Origin: Pseudomonas sp. MAG733B
GTDB taxonomy: Bacteria > Pseudomonadota > Gammaproteobacteria > Pseudomonadales > Pseudomonadaceae
DNA length: 64,000 bases
Assembly (NCBI RefSeq): GCF_036884845.1
Contig: NZ_CP145732.1
Location: 3,472,001 to 3,536,000 of the forward strand
Direction: 5' to 3'
Within the stretch, counting starts at the first letter, position 1. Each line of letters opens with the position of its first letter. Positions 35,366-43,568 of the stretch are shown piece after piece. The position numbers and the translations under genes are program-made. The notes below the pieces were generated by a model, which was not told the origin of the DNA, did not search any database, and worked only from the letters and a program-made list of their open reading frames with translations.

Positions 35366-35899
35366 TCAGGTTTTCGATGAATCGTTGATGGCTTCGGCCA
35401 GGTCCTGGTACTCCTCGCAGGTGGTGTTGCCGCAAATCGATTTGATCTTCTGCAACTGTTCCTGGGCGAGATCCAGCTGACCCTTTATCACATAAGCTTC
35501 GCCAAGATACTCGCGAACCTGCGCGTACTGCGGATCCAGTTTGACCGATTGCAGGTAAAAACCGATGCCTTCATCGGTGCGCCCCAGTTTACGCGTAGCG
35601 TAGCCGCGATAGTTCAAGGCTTTGGCGGTGTTGGGCTCGTTGAGCGTATCGAGCAGCGCCAGGGCTTCTTCGTAGCGACCGTCCTTGGCCAACTGATAGG
35701 CGTAATCGGTGCGATCGGCGTCCGATACGTGCTTGCTGGTCTGCTTGACGCATTTCTGCGCCTTGGTGTCGAACACCTGATCCCTGGGGCACTGCGGCTT
35801 GGCGGGCGTGTCTTCCTCACCGTTGGCCCATGCCTGCGAGCCGGACAGTACGACAGCAAGCATCAAGGGTGCCGTGAAAATCGAGAAGCGGTTGTTCAT
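35366..35899 (-). CDS. Periplasmic TPR protein upstream of ECF sigma gene
   Basis: A 177-residue secreted protein. Signal peptide about 1-25 (hydrophobic core then SQAWA). A short Cys pair follows (CPRDQVFDTKAQKC), then two to three tetratricopeptide repeats (YAYQLAKDGRYEEALALLDT, ALNYRGYATRKLGRTDEGIG, REYLGEAYVIKGQLDLAQEQ) and a last Cys pair (CGNTTC). The sigma gene follows on the same strand. It could be the sensor or a target of the sigma/anti-sigma pair; that is inference from gene order. Confidence 0.88.
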   Translation of the reverse strand: MNNRFSIFTAPLMLAVVLSGSQAWANGEEDTPAKPQCPRDQVFDTKAQKCVKQTSKHVSDADRTDYAYQLAKDGRYEEALALLDTLNEPNTAKALNYRGYATRKLGRTDEGIGFYLQSVKLDPQYAQVREYLGEAYVIKGQLDLAQEQLQKIKSICGNTTCEEYQDLAEAINDSSKT

Positions 35900-36086
35900 G
35901 GGTAAAGCTCCACGGATATCAGGGTTGGGACGTCAAACAGGTCGTAAAATTTGAGTGCTGGTGACTGTCGAAACATGAACACCACAGCGTGAACAATTAT
36001 TCATTTTTTTGTGACGTTCTCTGCAAGGAAAGCTCAATTTGACGGGTTATGCTCGTTGATACCCTTCATCGACCTGGAGTTCTGCC

Positions 36087-36860
36087 ATGAAAGATCAGGT
36101 TCACCATACGGCGGCCGCCGGTTACAAGGTTGGCGCTGATACTTATGTGCGCGGGCGCCCGGATTATCCGCCGCAAATAGCTGACTGGCTAACGGACACT
36201 CTCGGGCTGAACGCGGATAAAACGGTGATCGATCTTGGCGCCGGCACCGGCAAGTTCACCGGCCGACTCGTGGCGACCGGGGCGCAGGTAATTGCCGTGG
36301 AACCGGTGGTGCAGATGCTGGAAAAACTGTCCGAAGCCTATCCTGAAGTATTGGCTGTGAACGCCATTGCCACAGACTTGCCGTTGCCGGATGCCTCGGT
36401 GGATGTGGTGGTCTGCGCCCAGGCGTTCCACTGGTTTGCCAGCAAAGAGGCGCTCGACGAAATCGCCCGTGTACTCAAGCCCGGCGGCCGGTTGGGGCTG
36501 GTGTGGAATCTGCGTGACATCCGTGTCAGCTGGATGCCGAAGCTGGAAGCAATCGTCAGTGCGCGGGAGGGCGATACGCCGCGCTACTACACCGGGGCCT
36601 GGCGCCGGGTGTTTCCGCATCCGGCATTCGGGATGCTGCAAGCGCGGCATTTCAGCCATGGGCATACCGGATCGCCGGAAGATGTGATTTTCAATCGGGT
36701 GCGCTCAACCAGTTTCATTTCTGCGCTGCCGGAAGCTGAGCGGGCGAAAGTCGATGAGCAGATCAGGGCGATGATCGCGGGCGAGCCTGAGTTGCGGGGG
36801 CGGGATGTGGTGACGGTGCCTTATGAAACGGCGGTGTTTGTGGCGGTGAAGGGGCGGTAG
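36087..36860 (+). CDS. Class I SAM-dependent methyltransferase
   Basis: A 257-residue cytosolic methyltransferase of the Methyltransf_11 type. SAM-binding motif I VIDLGAGTGKFTGRL near residue 47, acidic VEPVVQMLEKL strand end, motif II VDVVVCAQAFHWF near 107 and the post-motif VLKPGGRLGLVWNLRD near 130. Substrate unknown. Own promoter region of about 190 bases, monocistronic, followed by a REP pair. Confidence 0.88.
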   Translation: MKDQVHHTAAAGYKVGADTYVRGRPDYPPQIADWLTDTLGLNADKTVIDLGAGTGKFTGRLVATGAQVIAVEPVVQMLEKLSEAYPEVLAVNAIATDLPLPDASVDVVVCAQAFHWFASKEALDEIARVLKPGGRLGLVWNLRDIRVSWMPKLEAIVSAREGDTPRYYTGAWRRVFPHPAFGMLQARHFSHGHTGSPEDVIFNRVRSTSFISALPEAERAKVDEQIRAMIAGEPELRGRDVVTVPYETAVFVAVKGR

Positions 36861-36870
36861 ATTGGTGGTG

Positions 36871-36959
36871 GGCCTATCGCCAGCAGGCTGGCTCCCACAT
36901 TGGACTTGCGGTGCATACAAAACTCCTGTGGGAGCAGCTAGCCTGCTAGCGATAAGGCC
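36871..36959. repeat. REP pair with mixed arms
   Basis: Left unit 36871-36899 (GCCAGCAGGCTGGCTCCCACA) and right unit 36927-36959 (GTGGGAGCAGCTAGCCTGCT...). The right unit is the CTAGCCTGCTAG subtype of the 6-13 kb region with three extra bases (GCA); the left is a different variant. It lies between the methyltransferase and the dienoyl-CoA isomerase genes. Confidence 0.85.
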
Positions 36960-37077
36960 CGTCCAGACTCCGACAATCAAAAGCAGTCCCGCATTTGGCC
37001 GAACCACTGCCTTACTGCCTGCCTCGATGCCTTGTTATAGTTCGGGCCTCTTTTTTGCCCGGTAAAGGATCACTAGC

Positions 37078-37890
37078 ATGTCTCAATACACCGCGTTCAG
37101 CGTCGAACTGGTCGATAAAATCGCTCATGTGCAGATCAATCGTCCGGAAAAGATCAACTCGATGAACGCCGCGTTCTGGAGCGAGATCGTCGAGATTTTC
37201 CAGTGGATCGACGACACCGACGAAGTGCGCGTGGTGGTGCTGAGCGGTGCCGGCAAGCATTTCTCTTCGGGCATCGACCTGATGATGCTGGCCGGCGTAG
37301 CCAATGAAATGGGCAAGGACGTCGGGCGCAACGCGCGCCTGCTGCGACGCAAGATCCTGACCCTGCAAGCGTCGTTCAACGCCGTCGACAACTGCCGCAA
37401 ACCGGTGCTCGCGGCCATTCAGGGTTATTGCCTGGGCGGTGCCATCGATCTGATCGCCGCGTGCGACATGCGTTACGCCGCCGAAGACGCGCAATTCTCG
37501 ATCAAGGAAATCGACATCGGCATGGCCGCCGACGTCGGCACGCTGCAACGCTTGCCGCGGATCATCGGTGACGGCATGCTGCGTGAACTGGCTTACACTG
37601 GTCGCACCTTCGGCGCCGAAGAAGCGCGTGGCATGGGCCTGGTCAATCGCGTCTACAGCGACACCGCCAGCCTGCTCGACGGCGTCATGGGTATTGCCCG
37701 GGAGATCGCGAGCAAGTCGCCGATTGCCGTCACCGGCACCAAGGAGATGATCAGCTACATGCGTGATCACCGCATTGATGACGGCCTCGAATACGTCGCC
37801 ACCTGGAACGCCGCCATGTTGCAATCCACTGATTTGCGCGTGGCCATGGCCGCCCATATGAGCAAACAGAAACCCGAATTTCTGGATTGA
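37078..37890 (+). CDS. Delta(3,5)-delta(2,4)-dienoyl-CoA isomerase (crotonase family)
   Basis: A 270-residue crotonase-fold enzyme for beta-oxidation of unsaturated fatty acids with odd-position double bonds. Oxyanion-hole segments are HFSSGIDLMMLA and GYCLGGAIDLIAACD. The segment FSIKEIDIGMAADVGTLQRL and the end YVATWNAAMLQSTDL match mammalian ECH1 closely, including the acidic residues that define the isomerase. General enoyl-CoA hydratase is the alternative. Its stop is seven bases before nudC, so the two are probably one transcript. Confidence 0.87.
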   Translation: MSQYTAFSVELVDKIAHVQINRPEKINSMNAAFWSEIVEIFQWIDDTDEVRVVVLSGAGKHFSSGIDLMMLAGVANEMGKDVGRNARLLRRKILTLQASFNAVDNCRKPVLAAIQGYCLGGAIDLIAACDMRYAAEDAQFSIKEIDIGMAADVGTLQRLPRIIGDGMLRELAYTGRTFGAEEARGMGLVNRVYSDTASLLDGVMGIAREIASKSPIAVTGTKEMISYMRDHRIDDGLEYVATWNAAMLQSTDLRVAMAAHMSKQKPEFLD

Positions 37891-37897
37891 TTGAAAA

Positions 37898-38728
37898 ATG
37901 ACTTCACGCTGGACCACTGCAGTACTGGACACTGACCAACCCGGCGGCTGGGCCGTGGCGCGTAGCCCGGAAGGCTTCTTGTTCGATGACAATGGCGCGC
38001 TGTTTCCCCGCGAATGGCTCAAGCGCCAGGACCTGTCGGTTCTCGCCGAACATGGCATCGGCCACCTCGACGGTGAGCCGGTGTACCTGCTGGAGTTGCG
38101 CAGTCACAGCGAAGTGCCGGGCTGCAACTGGAAAGGCCTGCGGGCGTTCATGCTCGAAGGCGATCACACGCTGTACAAGGTCCTTGGTTACGCCGCGCAA
38201 ATCGGCACCTGGGCCCGTGAACACCGTTTTTGCGGTAACTGCGGTCAGGCCATGACTCAGGTGCCGCGCGAACGGGCGATGTATTGCCAGCCGTGCGATA
38301 TGCGAAGCTATCCGCGGATTTCACCGAGCATGATCGTGCTGGTGACCCGTGGCGATGAAGTGCTGCTGGCGCGCTCGCCGCGCTTCGTCACCGGTGTCTA
38401 CAGCACGTTGGCGGGGTTCGCCGAACCGGGTGAGTCGGCTGAGGATTGCCTGATTCGCGAGGTGCGCGAAGAAGTGCGAATCGAGGTCAAGAACATCCAG
38501 TACCTGGGCAGCCAGTGCTGGCCGTTCCCGCATTCGATGATGCTCGGCTTCCATGCCGAATACGCCGGTGGCGAGATTGTCTGTCAGGAAGACGAGATCG
38601 AAGACGCCCAGTGGTTCAACGTGCACGAGCTGCCGCCGTTGCCAGCGTCTCGCTCGATTGCCCGTTACCTGATCGACGTCTACGTGGCCCGGCGTTTAGG
38701 CCACGCTGAACCAGTGTTGCCAGGCTAG
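37898..38728 (+). CDS. nudC: NAD+ diphosphatase / NudC Nudix hydrolase
   Basis: A 276-residue Nudix enzyme that hydrolyses NADH/NAD and, in E. coli, removes NAD caps from RNA. N-terminal domain, then a zinc ribbon with four Cys (FCGNCG and YCQPCD, about residues 112-130), then the Nudix box [20 protein letters not shown] (from about 170). The NudC marker SQCWPFPHS follows. The last Gly of the canonical Nudix box is Arg here (EEVRI), which I believe is common in Pseudomonas. Its 3' end overlaps the convergent permease gene by 33 bases. Confidence 0.94.
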   Translation: MTSRWTTAVLDTDQPGGWAVARSPEGFLFDDNGALFPREWLKRQDLSVLAEHGIGHLDGEPVYLLELRSHSEVPGCNWKGLRAFMLEGDHTLYKVLGYAAQIGTWAREHRFCGNCGQAMTQVPRERAMYCQPCDMRSYPRISPSMIVLVTRGDEVLLARSPRFVTGVYSTLAGFAEPGESAEDCLIREVREEVRIEVKNIQYLGSQCWPFPHSMMLGFHAEYAGGEIVCQEDEIEDAQWFNVHELPPLPASRSIARYLIDVYVARRLGHAEPVLPG

Positions 38729-39475
38729 CCGCACGGTCAGCCCCAGCACGACGGTGATGAACACCGGACGAATGAATTTCGCGCCGCCGCTGATGGCGGT
38801 GCGAGCACCGAAGAAAGCCCCGACCATCACCGACAGGCCCATGCACAGGCCGATGATCCAGTCCACTTGCCCGGAAAACACGAACACCGACAGCGCTGCA
38901 ATGTTGCTGACGAAGTTCATGCTGCGCGCCACACCGCTGGCCTTGACCAGATCGATGGGATAGAGCAACAGGCTGCTGACGGTCCAGAACGCGCCAGTGC
39001 CGGGCCCGGCCACACCATCGTAGAAACCCAGGCTGAAACCTTGGGTCGATTGCCACTTTTTCTTGATCGGTGCATCGCTGTCCAGCGGCGCTTTCGGCGT
39101 ACCGCCAAACAGCAGGTAGAGACCGCAGCCAAACACGATCACTGGCAACATCTTGTTCAGCCATTCCGCCGGCAGGTAGTGCGCGACCACCGCACCGGTC
39201 AGTGCGCCGATCAGCGTGCCGACAATGGCGTTCATCCACTGCTTGGGATGGAACAGCTTGCGTCGGTAGAAGGTGAAACTGGCCGTGGCCGAGCCGAAAG
39301 TCGAACTGAGCTTGTTGGTGCCCAGCACCAGATGCGGCGGCAGGCCGGCGGTGAGCAGGGCCGGGGTGGTCAACAGACCGCCACCGCCGGCAATGGCATC
39401 GATGAAACCGGCAATGAAAGCGACAATGGCCAGGATGGCCAGGGTGGTGAGGTCAACGCTGAGTTCGAAAGGCAT
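38696..39475 (-). CDS. TSUP (TauE/SafE) family permease
   Basis: A 259-residue membrane protein with about eight helices in two repeats: [20 protein letters not shown] near residue 20 and [20 protein letters not shown] near 210. The family moves sulfite, sulfoacetate and other small organic or sulfur anions outward or inward. The neighbourhood has sulfur-scavenging genes (SfnB-like, SfnG), which fits a sulfur-anion role but does not prove it. Convergent overlap with nudC of 33 bases. Confidence 0.9.
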   Translation of the reverse strand: MPFELSVDLTTLAILAIVAFIAGFIDAIAGGGGLLTTPALLTAGLPPHLVLGTNKLSSTFGSATASFTFYRRKLFHPKQWMNAIVGTLIGALTGAVVAHYLPAEWLNKMLPVIVFGCGLYLLFGGTPKAPLDSDAPIKKKWQSTQGFSLGFYDGVAGPGTGAFWTVSSLLLYPIDLVKASGVARSMNFVSNIAALSVFVFSGQVDWIIGLCMGLSVMVGAFFGARTAISGGAKFIRPVFITVVLGLTVRLAWQHWFSVA

Positions 39476-39593
39476 GGAATCGGCTTAATCGGCGGGTGCA
39501 GCAAAGGGCTGCGGGGAAGGGGCGCTATCTTACCCATATCCGACCTTTGCGGCGACCGATCCGACATGATCCCCAACGGGATCGGGTGAACTC

Positions 39594-40835
39594 TTAAATT
39601 TTGGACTGCGGTCCATTGCCGATCTGCCACACAAACGGAGGTTCCGTGCCGTTGACCACCCAATCCCCGACAATCCGCGCCTTGTAGATCACCGGGTTGT
39701 GCGAGGACACGGTGCGCGCATTGCGCCAATGCCGGTCCAGCGCCTTGCCCTGGCGAATGTCCGAAGCACCCAGCGCATTGAACAAGTGCGTGGTCGCGCG
39801 CTGGATCAGCTCCGTGACCACCACTTGCGCTTTCGCCGATTCGATTTCCGCTGAAACGTTGGCTGCGCGTTCCCATGCTTCGTCGCCCGAGAAGCGCGCC
39901 ACATAGGCCTGCTGCGCCGGATGCGCCGCCCTCAAGGCACTGGCCTCGGCGGCATACACCCAGGCGGCAATGTCACCGACCACATGCTGAACTTGAGCGT
40001 CGTCGCTGACTCGCTGGGCATTGCCATGGCTGTAGATGCGTTGGCGTTCGCGTACGTGACGGGCGACATCGCGCAACGCTGCGCGGCCAATCCCGGCCAG
40101 AGTCGCAAGCAGCACCAATTGATAGAAGGCGGTCTGGTATTTGAAGCGGGTGGCGAAGTCGAGGACGTTCTCGGCTTCAACTTCCGCGTCGACAAAGCGA
40201 GACGTGCCGCTGCCTGTGGTGCGTTGGCCGAACCCATCCCAATCATCGCTCTGCACGATCCCGGGCTGATGGGTGCGCACCGCAGCAATCACGTCGCCGC
40301 CAGTGTCGCTGCGTTGGGCGTAGACATCGATCCAGTCGGAAAACAGGCTGCCGGTGCTGTAGAACTTCTCGCCGTTGAGCCGCCACCTATCGCCATCAGG
40401 TGAGACTTTGGTGACCACGTCGCCGATGGCCACGTTACCGATTTCGGTCCAGGCGCAGCCGACGATGTCACCGTCGACGAAGCGTTTGAACCAGACATCC
40501 CGTGCCGTACCCGCTGGCGAATTCAGGCGATCCTCGGCAAAGGCAAAGTGGCCGCGCAGCGCTTGGGGAACATTCGAGTCGGCCTCGGCCAGTTCGATCA
40601 GCAGTTCAAACAGCTGCGGCACCGAAGCGCCGCCACCGCCATATTCAACCGGCACCCGCACGGCGCCAAACCCGGCTTCTTTCAGCCATTGGATTGGCTC
40701 ATGCGGCAGCGTGCGCGACTGTTCACGCTCCACGGCCCCGGCGGCGATGCGCTGGAAAATCGGCCGGAATCGCGTTGCCAGTGTTTCGTAGTCAGTACCC
40801 ACGGACAGCGGATTGATTATCTGGTGTTCGGTCAT
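39594..40835 (-). CDS. sfnB: SfnB-like acyl-CoA dehydrogenase-fold oxidoreductase
   Basis: A 413-residue flavoprotein of the acyl-CoA dehydrogenase / DszC-like monooxygenase group. N-terminal helical domain (QWLKEAGFGAVRVPVEYGGG), the middle beta domain (VGCAWTEIGN; WRLNGEKFYSTGSLFSDW), and C-terminal helices ending RHWRNARTVSSHNPVIYKAR, as in sulfur-acquisition oxidoreductases. In P. putida sfnB belongs to dimethylsulfone use. The ATG at 40835 follows AAGGAA; the frame open to 41033 covers REP DNA. Divergent from sfnG, supporting a joint role in sulfur scavenging. Confidence 0.85.
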   Translation of the reverse strand: MTEHQIINPLSVGTDYETLATRFRPIFQRIAAGAVEREQSRTLPHEPIQWLKEAGFGAVRVPVEYGGGGASVPQLFELLIELAEADSNVPQALRGHFAFAEDRLNSPAGTARDVWFKRFVDGDIVGCAWTEIGNVAIGDVVTKVSPDGDRWRLNGEKFYSTGSLFSDWIDVYAQRSDTGGDVIAAVRTHQPGIVQSDDWDGFGQRTTGSGTSRFVDAEVEAENVLDFATRFKYQTAFYQLVLLATLAGIGRAALRDVARHVRERQRIYSHGNAQRVSDDAQVQHVVGDIAAWVYAAEASALRAAHPAQQAYVARFSGDEAWERAANVSAEIESAKAQVVVTELIQRATTHLFNALGASDIRQGKALDRHWRNARTVSSHNPVIYKARIVGDWVVNGTEPPFVWQIGNGPQSKI

Positions 40836-41191
40836 GGAACAGTTCCTTGAGTTGGCAGTGGATGCCAGGGGTATTGCACGGTCCATGCCGAATGAATGCA
40901 GCCAGGCTTTGCGGGGGGATTCGGGTTTCGAGGCGGTCCGAACTGTTGCTGCATCAACAGCGCAACAGCAATTTGCCCCTGACACACCCGAATCATTGTG
41001 GGAGCGGGCTTGCTCGCGAAGGCGGTTGGACATTCAACATCCATGTTGCCTGACAGGTCGCATTCGCGAGCAAGCCCGCTCCCACAGGGTTTGTCGCATG
41101 GCTTAGGTTAGCGAGGTCGCAAGCCCTGTTTCCGCACTGGCACGCTTGCTGCTCTGGTCCAGAAACTCCCTAACGTCCCGAGGACATGCCA
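40836..41191. other. Divergent sfnB-sfnG intergenic region
   Basis: 356 bases with a REP pair in the middle (40997-41086). The two outer parts (about 160 and 105 bases) must hold promoters. No sigma-54 GG-N10-GC box was recognised with confidence, although sfn genes in P. putida use SfnR and sigma-54. Confidence 0.45.
40997..41086. repeat. REP pair, GGGCTTGCTCGCGAA subtype, copy 2
   Basis: Inverted REP pair (TGTGGGAGCGGGCTTGCTCG... / complement) located between two divergent gene starts, an uncommon place for a REP because both neighbours are read away from it. Confidence 0.9.
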
Positions 41192-42274
41192 ATGAGTCAG
41201 CAAGCCGTCAAATTTGCCTACTGGGTGCCGAACGTCAGCGGTGGGCTGGTGGTCAGCAAGATCGAGCAACGGACCGATTGGGGCATCGACTACAACCGCA
41301 AGCTGGCGCAACTGGCTGAAGCGGCCGGGTTTGAATATGCCCTGACGCAGATTCGTTTTACTGCGGGTTACGGCGCGGAGTTTCAGCACGAGTCGGTGGC
41401 TTTCAGTCATGCGCTGCTGGCGGCGACGACGAACCTGAAAGTCATTGCCGCGATCCTGCCGGGCCCGTGGCAACCAGCGCTGGCAGCCAAGCAACTGGCG
41501 ACCATCGATCAACTCACCAACGGCCGCATCGCCGTGAACATCGTTAGTGGCTGGTTCAAGGGCGAGTTTCAGGCGATCGGCGAACATTGGCTGGAACACG
41601 ACGAGCGCTATCGCCGTTCCGAGGAGTTCATCCGTTCGCTCAAAGGTATCTGGACCCAGGACAACTTCACCTTCCGCGGCGACTTCTACCGTTTCGACAA
41701 TTACAGCCTCAAACCCAAACCGTTCGGTCAGCCGGAAATCTTCCAGGGTGGCAGTTCCCGTGCGGCGCGGGACATGGCGGCGCGGGTGTCGGATTGGTAT
41801 TTCACCAACGGCAATACCCCGGAAGGCATCAAGGCTCAGGTCGATGACATTCGCACCAAGGCTGCAGCGAACGGTCATTCGGTGAAGGTCGGCGTGAATG
41901 CGTTTGTGATCGCCCGTGATACCGAAGAGGAAGCCCGTGCGGTGCTGGCGCAAATCATCGATCAGGCCGACCCGGAAGCGGTGAATGCCTTCGGCGATGC
42001 GGCAAAACAGGCGGGCAGGGCGTCACCGGAAGGTGAGGGTAACTGGGCGAAATCGACCTTCGAGGATCTGGTGCAATACAACGACGGCTTCAAGACCAAC
42101 CTGATCGGCACGCCGCAGCAAATCGCCGAGCGCATCGTGGCACTCAAAGCGGTGGGTGTGGATTTGGTGCTGGCGGGGTTCCTGCACTTTCAGGAGGAAG
42201 TAGAGTATTTCGGCAAGCGGGTGTTGCCGTTGGTGCGCGAGTTAGAAGCTGAAGCGCAGCTCAAAGTCGCCTGA
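41192..42274 (+). CDS. sfnG: FMNH2-dependent dimethylsulfone monooxygenase SfnG
   Basis: A 360-residue luciferase-like (LLM) flavin monooxygenase converting dimethylsulfone to methanesulfinate in sulfur scavenging. SfnG-type features: N-terminal VKFAYWVPNVSGGLVVSKIE, RTDWGIDYNRKLAQLAEAAG, AILPGPWQPALAAKQLATID, RIAVNIVSGWFKGEFQAIGE, HDERYRRSEEFIRSLKGIW and GGSSRAARDMAARVSDWYF. The ATG at 41192 is better spaced from GAGGA than the ATG six bases before. The reduced flavin must come from a reductase elsewhere. Confidence 0.92.
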   Translation: MSQQAVKFAYWVPNVSGGLVVSKIEQRTDWGIDYNRKLAQLAEAAGFEYALTQIRFTAGYGAEFQHESVAFSHALLAATTNLKVIAAILPGPWQPALAAKQLATIDQLTNGRIAVNIVSGWFKGEFQAIGEHWLEHDERYRRSEEFIRSLKGIWTQDNFTFRGDFYRFDNYSLKPKPFGQPEIFQGGSSRAARDMAARVSDWYFTNGNTPEGIKAQVDDIRTKAAANGHSVKVGVNAFVIARDTEEEARAVLAQIIDQADPEAVNAFGDAAKQAGRASPEGEGNWAKSTFEDLVQYNDGFKTNLIGTPQQIAERIVALKAVGVDLVLAGFLHFQEEVEYFGKRVLPLVRELEAEAQLKVA

Positions 42275-42285
42275 CCAAACCGGTA

Positions 42286-42320
42286 CCCTGTAGGAGCAGC
42301 CTGCGGCAGCTCCTACAGGG
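42286..42320. repeat. Short REP hairpin (CCCTGTAGGAGC)
   Basis: A perfect 12-bp inverted repeat around an 11-base G/C-rich loop, between the convergent ends of sfnG and the DUF1348 gene. Single palindromic unit, likely serving as a transcript end. Confidence 0.8.
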
Positions 42321-42330
42321 GGATTAGTGG

Positions 42331-42807
42331 TTACAGGCCAAGATCCGACAAACCCGGATGATCATCCGGACGACGACCCAGCGGCCAGTGAAACTTGCGC
42401 TCGCTTTCCTTGATCGGCATGTCGTTGATGCAGGCAAACCGATTGGCCATCAAACCGTTCTCGTCGAACTCCCAGTTCTCGTTGCCGTAGGAGCGGAACC
42501 AGTTGCCCGAATCGTCGTGCCATTCATAGGCGTATCGCACGGCTATGCGGTTGCCGGTAAATGCCCAGATCTCCTTGATCAGGCGATAGTCCAGTTCCTT
42601 GGCCCACTTGCGCGTCAGGAAGCCCTTGGCTTCTTCGCGGTTGTAGGCGAACTCGGCGCGGTTACGCCACTTGGTGTCCAGGGTGTAGGCCAGCGACACA
42701 CGTTCCGGGTCGCGGGAGTTCCAGCCATCTTCGGCCAGGCGAATTTTTTCGATGGCCGATTCACGGGTGAACGGCGGCAATGGCGGACGAACTTCGGCAT
42801 TGGACAT
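42331..42807 (-). CDS. DUF1348 (NTF2-like fold) protein
   Basis: A 158-residue cytosolic protein of the SnoaL/NTF2-like DUF1348 family. [48 protein letters not shown] and [20 protein letters not shown] are family features. Function unknown; a small-molecule-binding cone fold is expected. The ATG at 42807 follows GGAGAT. The TetR gene begins 621 bases upstream on the same strand and ends 57 bases before this start, so the pair may be co-transcribed with the DUF1348 gene as its target. Confidence 0.9.
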   Translation of the reverse strand: MSNAEVRPPLPPFTRESAIEKIRLAEDGWNSRDPERVSLAYTLDTKWRNRAEFAYNREEAKGFLTRKWAKELDYRLIKEIWAFTGNRIAVRYAYEWHDDSGNWFRSYGNENWEFDENGLMANRFACINDMPIKESERKFHWPLGRRPDDHPGLSDLGL

Positions 42808-42864
42808 TTCAGATCTCCGAATCAATTTAAAGTTGTAGACACGTTGTCGAGCTTGATTAAGTTG

Positions 42865-43428
42865 CTACAGGTCCAATAACTTCCGCGCCATGCATTGCGC
42901 ATTATCGGCGGCACTGTGATCACCCATTACAAGCGCCACGGTAATGGCACCATCGATCAGGATCAGCAGCTGTTTGGCCAGCAACTGCGGATCCTCGGCA
43001 CCATGTTCGGTACACAGCTCGCACACGTAGTCGAGCAGCTTCTGTTTGTGGTCCTTGGCGACCAGGCGAACGGGGTCTTGCGGGTCACCGGTTTCGCCGC
43101 TGGTGTTGATGAACGCGCAGCCGCGAAAGCCTTCGGAGGCGAACCAGGACTTGAGCACGGTAAACAGGTTGAGCAGGCGATCGGCCGGGGTTTCGGCCTG
43201 TCCGACTTCGCTTCTGTACCAGAGCATCCAGCGTTGGTCGCGGCGTTGCAGGGCGGCGACGGTCAGCTCCTCCTTGTTGGCGAAGTAGCGGTAGATGCTT
43301 TTTCGGGAGACGCCGGCGGTCTTCACCAGAAGATCCATGCCCGTGGCGGCGATGCCACTTTTGTAGATCAACTTTTCGGTGACATCCAGAATTATGTCGC
43401 GTGTGTCGTAGCTAGTGATTTCGTTCAT
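42865..43428 (-). CDS. TetR-family repressor
   Basis: A 187-residue repressor. The N-terminal HTH runs over residues 10-58 (TEKLIYKSGIAATGMDLLVK, TAGVSRKSIYRYFANKEELT); the ligand domain follows with VLKSWFASEGFRGCAFINTS. The ATG at 43428 fits TetR length; the frame to 43533 would run through the operator and a REP. A 14-bp perfect palindrome lies 12 bases upstream, so autoregulation is likely. Effector unknown. Confidence 0.9.
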   Translation of the reverse strand: MNEITSYDTRDIILDVTEKLIYKSGIAATGMDLLVKTAGVSRKSIYRYFANKEELTVAALQRRDQRWMLWYRSEVGQAETPADRLLNLFTVLKSWFASEGFRGCAFINTSGETGDPQDPVRLVAKDHKQKLLDYVCELCTEHGAEDPQLLAKQLLILIDGAITVALVMGDHSAADNAQCMARKLLDL

Positions 43429-43440
43429 GCTGCAAACAGT

Positions 43441-43454
43441 AGAACGATCGTTCT
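43441..43454. promoter_or_regulatory. Candidate TetR operator AGAACGATCGTTCT
   Basis: A perfect 14-bp palindrome just upstream of the TetR gene start. AACGATCGTT-type sites are usual for this regulator class. It should control the TetR/DUF1348 pair. Confidence 0.7.
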
Positions 43455-43489
43455 TCTTGGTCAAGCGGTAATTTATATCGCCTGTGCTG

Positions 43490-43556
43490 CCCCATCGCCG
43501 GCAGCTGGCTCCCATATGTGAAATGCATTCCAATGTGGGAGCTGGCTGCTCCCACA
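43490..43556. repeat. Degenerate REP pair
   Basis: Units CCATCGCCGGCAGCTGGCTC and GTGGGAGCTGGCTGCTCCCA in inverted order; the second is itself a hairpin. It lies between the TetR gene start and the dehydratase 3' end. More diverged than the other REPs. Confidence 0.75.
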
Positions 43557-43568
43557 GAGGTTCGTATG

